Shown here: one piece after another, positions 5,394-6,359 of the stretch | Layout of the letters: each line of letters starts with the position of its first letter | Numbering within the stretch: the stretch's first letter is position 1 | Origin: Candidatus Latescibacterota bacterium | GTDB lineage: Bacteria; JAAXHH01; JABIQT01 | Assembly (NCBI GenBank): GCA_018667995.1 | Contig: JABIQT010001037.1 | Coordinates: 1 to 6,359, forward strand | Direction of reading: 5' to 3' | DNA: 6,359 bases | Made by a program: the position numbers and the translations under genes | The notes under the pieces: model-generated | Databases searched by the model: none | What the model saw: only the letters and a program-made list of their open reading frames with translations | What the model was told of the DNA's origin: nothing

Positions 5394-6359
5394 ATGGCGA
5401 ACAAAACCAGCAGAACGACCGAGGAAAAGTACCGCGTTCTGCTCGATATCAACAATGCGATTATCACCCACCACGACCGGGATGCTGTTTTCGATGAAGT
5501 TACGGCCGCTCTGGGTAGCCTGGTGCCATTTGACCGTGTGAATATCATGTTGTATGTGGCGGAAACTGATGGATTTCGCCCCTATACCAGATCAGGCCCC
5601 TCGGTGATACCGGAGCATTTCAGGCAGCGGGTGCTGCCCCGGGAAGGCAGTCTACTCGGATATGTGATTGACGAGCAGAGGCCGGTGATTCAGAGATTTG
5701 ATCGGGATGATGAGGAGAATCCACTACGCCCTCTGGAAGCGCCTATCGTTCAGGAGGCATTCCGCAAGGAGGGGTTTAAAGTTTCAATCCTCATCCCGAT
5801 GGTGACGCCAAGAGGCCCCGTCGGGACACTCAATCTTGCCAGCAAATCGGCAGATCAGTATTCCGACAGCGACGGCGCATTCCTCATGGAGGTGGCTGGT
5901 CAGGTGGCAATCGCCGTGGAGAATATGCTGGCCTATGAGGAGATAGCCCGGTTGAAAGAACGCCTGGAGGAGGAAAATACCTATTTGATCCAGGAGATTG
6001 AAACAGGGCATAGCTTCGAGGATCTTGTGGGGCAGAGCCCGACATTCCGCCAGGTACTACAATCGGTGGAGACCGTGGCGGATACGGACGCAGGTGTATT
6101 GGTTCTGGGTGAGACGGGCACGGGCAAGGAACTGGTAGCGCGGGCAGTGCACCATCTCAGCCGGCGTAAAGAGAAGATCCTTGTGCGCGTCAACTGCGCT
6201 TCCTTGCCGGCGAATCTTATTGAATCGGAGATGTTTGGACACGAGCGAGGGGCCTTCACGGGTGCGACTGGCAGGAAGATCGGCCGATTTGAGGTGGCAG
6301 ATGGCGGATCCTTGTTTCTCGATGAGATCGGTGAACTGCCGCTTGAGCTGCAGTCAAAG
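5394..6359 (+). CDS. GAF-domain sigma-54-dependent transcriptional activator (5' part)
   Basis: The frame stays open to the window edge, giving the first 322 residues. Residues about 12-180 form a GAF sensor domain ([44 protein letters not shown]). A charged helical linker, probably coiled coil, spans about 181-206. The AAA+ domain begins at about 209 ([15 protein letters not shown]). It carries the Walker A GETGTGKE at 239-246, the sigma-54-contacting GAFTGA loop at 286-291, and the Walker B region [12 protein letters not shown] at 304-315. This is the layout of FhlA- and NorR-like enhancer-binding proteins, which sense a ligand through GAF and use ATP to open sigma-54 promoters. The rest of the AAA+ domain (including the arginine fingers) and the expected Fis-type helix-turn-helix lie beyond the window. 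The intact GAFTGA argues for true sigma-54 activation. The ligand is unknown. It is divergent from the oxidoreductase gene, which may be a target or simply a neighbour. Confidence 0.93.
   Translation, partial: MANKTSRTTEEKYRVLLDINNAIITHHDRDAVFDEVTAALGSLVPFDRVNIMLYVAETDGFRPYTRSGPSVIPEHFRQRVLPREGSLLGYVIDEQRPVIQRFDRDDEENPLRPLEAPIVQEAFRKEGFKVSILIPMVTPRGPVGTLNLASKSADQYSDSDGAFLMEVAGQVAIAVENMLAYEEIARLKERLEEENTYLIQEIETGHSFEDLVGQSPTFRQVLQSVETVADTDAGVLVLGETGTGKELVARAVHHLSRRKEKILVRVNCASLPANLIESEMFGHERGAFTGATGRKIGRFEVADGGSLFLDEIGELPLELQSK

Overview
The window reads as a moderately GC-rich bacterial chromosome segment with standard stop codons, sigma-70-like promoters and Shine-Dalgarno sites. The gene mix (a CBM9-like carbohydrate-binding protein, a phytanoyl-CoA dioxygenase-family oxygenase, a Gfo/Idh/MocA oxidoreductase and a GAF plus AAA+ sigma-54 activator) resembles uncultured environmental lineages that are rich in PhyH and Gfo/Idh/MocA paralogs, such as Poribacteria, Latescibacterota or Planctomycetes-like groups. 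That placement is inference from family content; no phylogenetic marker is present.

Layout, left to right. Bases 1-215 hold the C-terminal end of a CBM9-like protein (+). A 179-base leader (216-394) follows, with a TATAAT box, a 22-codon micro-ORF that looks like a PhyH N-terminus, and a perfect hairpin. Next is an intact Fe(II)/2-oxoglutarate dioxygenase of the PhyH family (395-1342, +). A gap with a possible terminator hairpin (1428-1469) separates it from a YigZ/IMPACT-family gene (1548-2165, +). That gene abuts a divalent anion:Na+ symporter of the SLC13/DASS family (about 2183-3682, +), so the two are probably cotranscribed. A 338-base convergent gap (3683-4020) has no convincing gene. 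A Gfo/Idh/MocA oxidoreductase lies on the minus strand (4021-5187). Across a divergent promoter region lies the first 322 codons of a sigma-54-dependent regulator (5394 to the right edge, +).

The most informative region is 5188-5393. Two well-spaced sigma-70-type promoters point away from each other and an 8-bp palindrome sits between their -35 boxes. They explain the start sites of both flanking genes and suggest that the oxidoreductase and the regulator are controlled together. The catabolic theme (sugar binding, oxygenase, carboxylate uptake, sugar-type dehydrogenase) fits degradation of plant, algal or sponge-derived carbohydrates, but no pathway can be assigned. All complete proteins belong to known families, and I see no CRISPR array, mobile element, RNA gene or evident new defence system. 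The less usual points are the PhyH-like micro-ORF, the changed Asp position in the oxidoreductase active-site motif, and the long acidic C-terminal tail of the dioxygenase.
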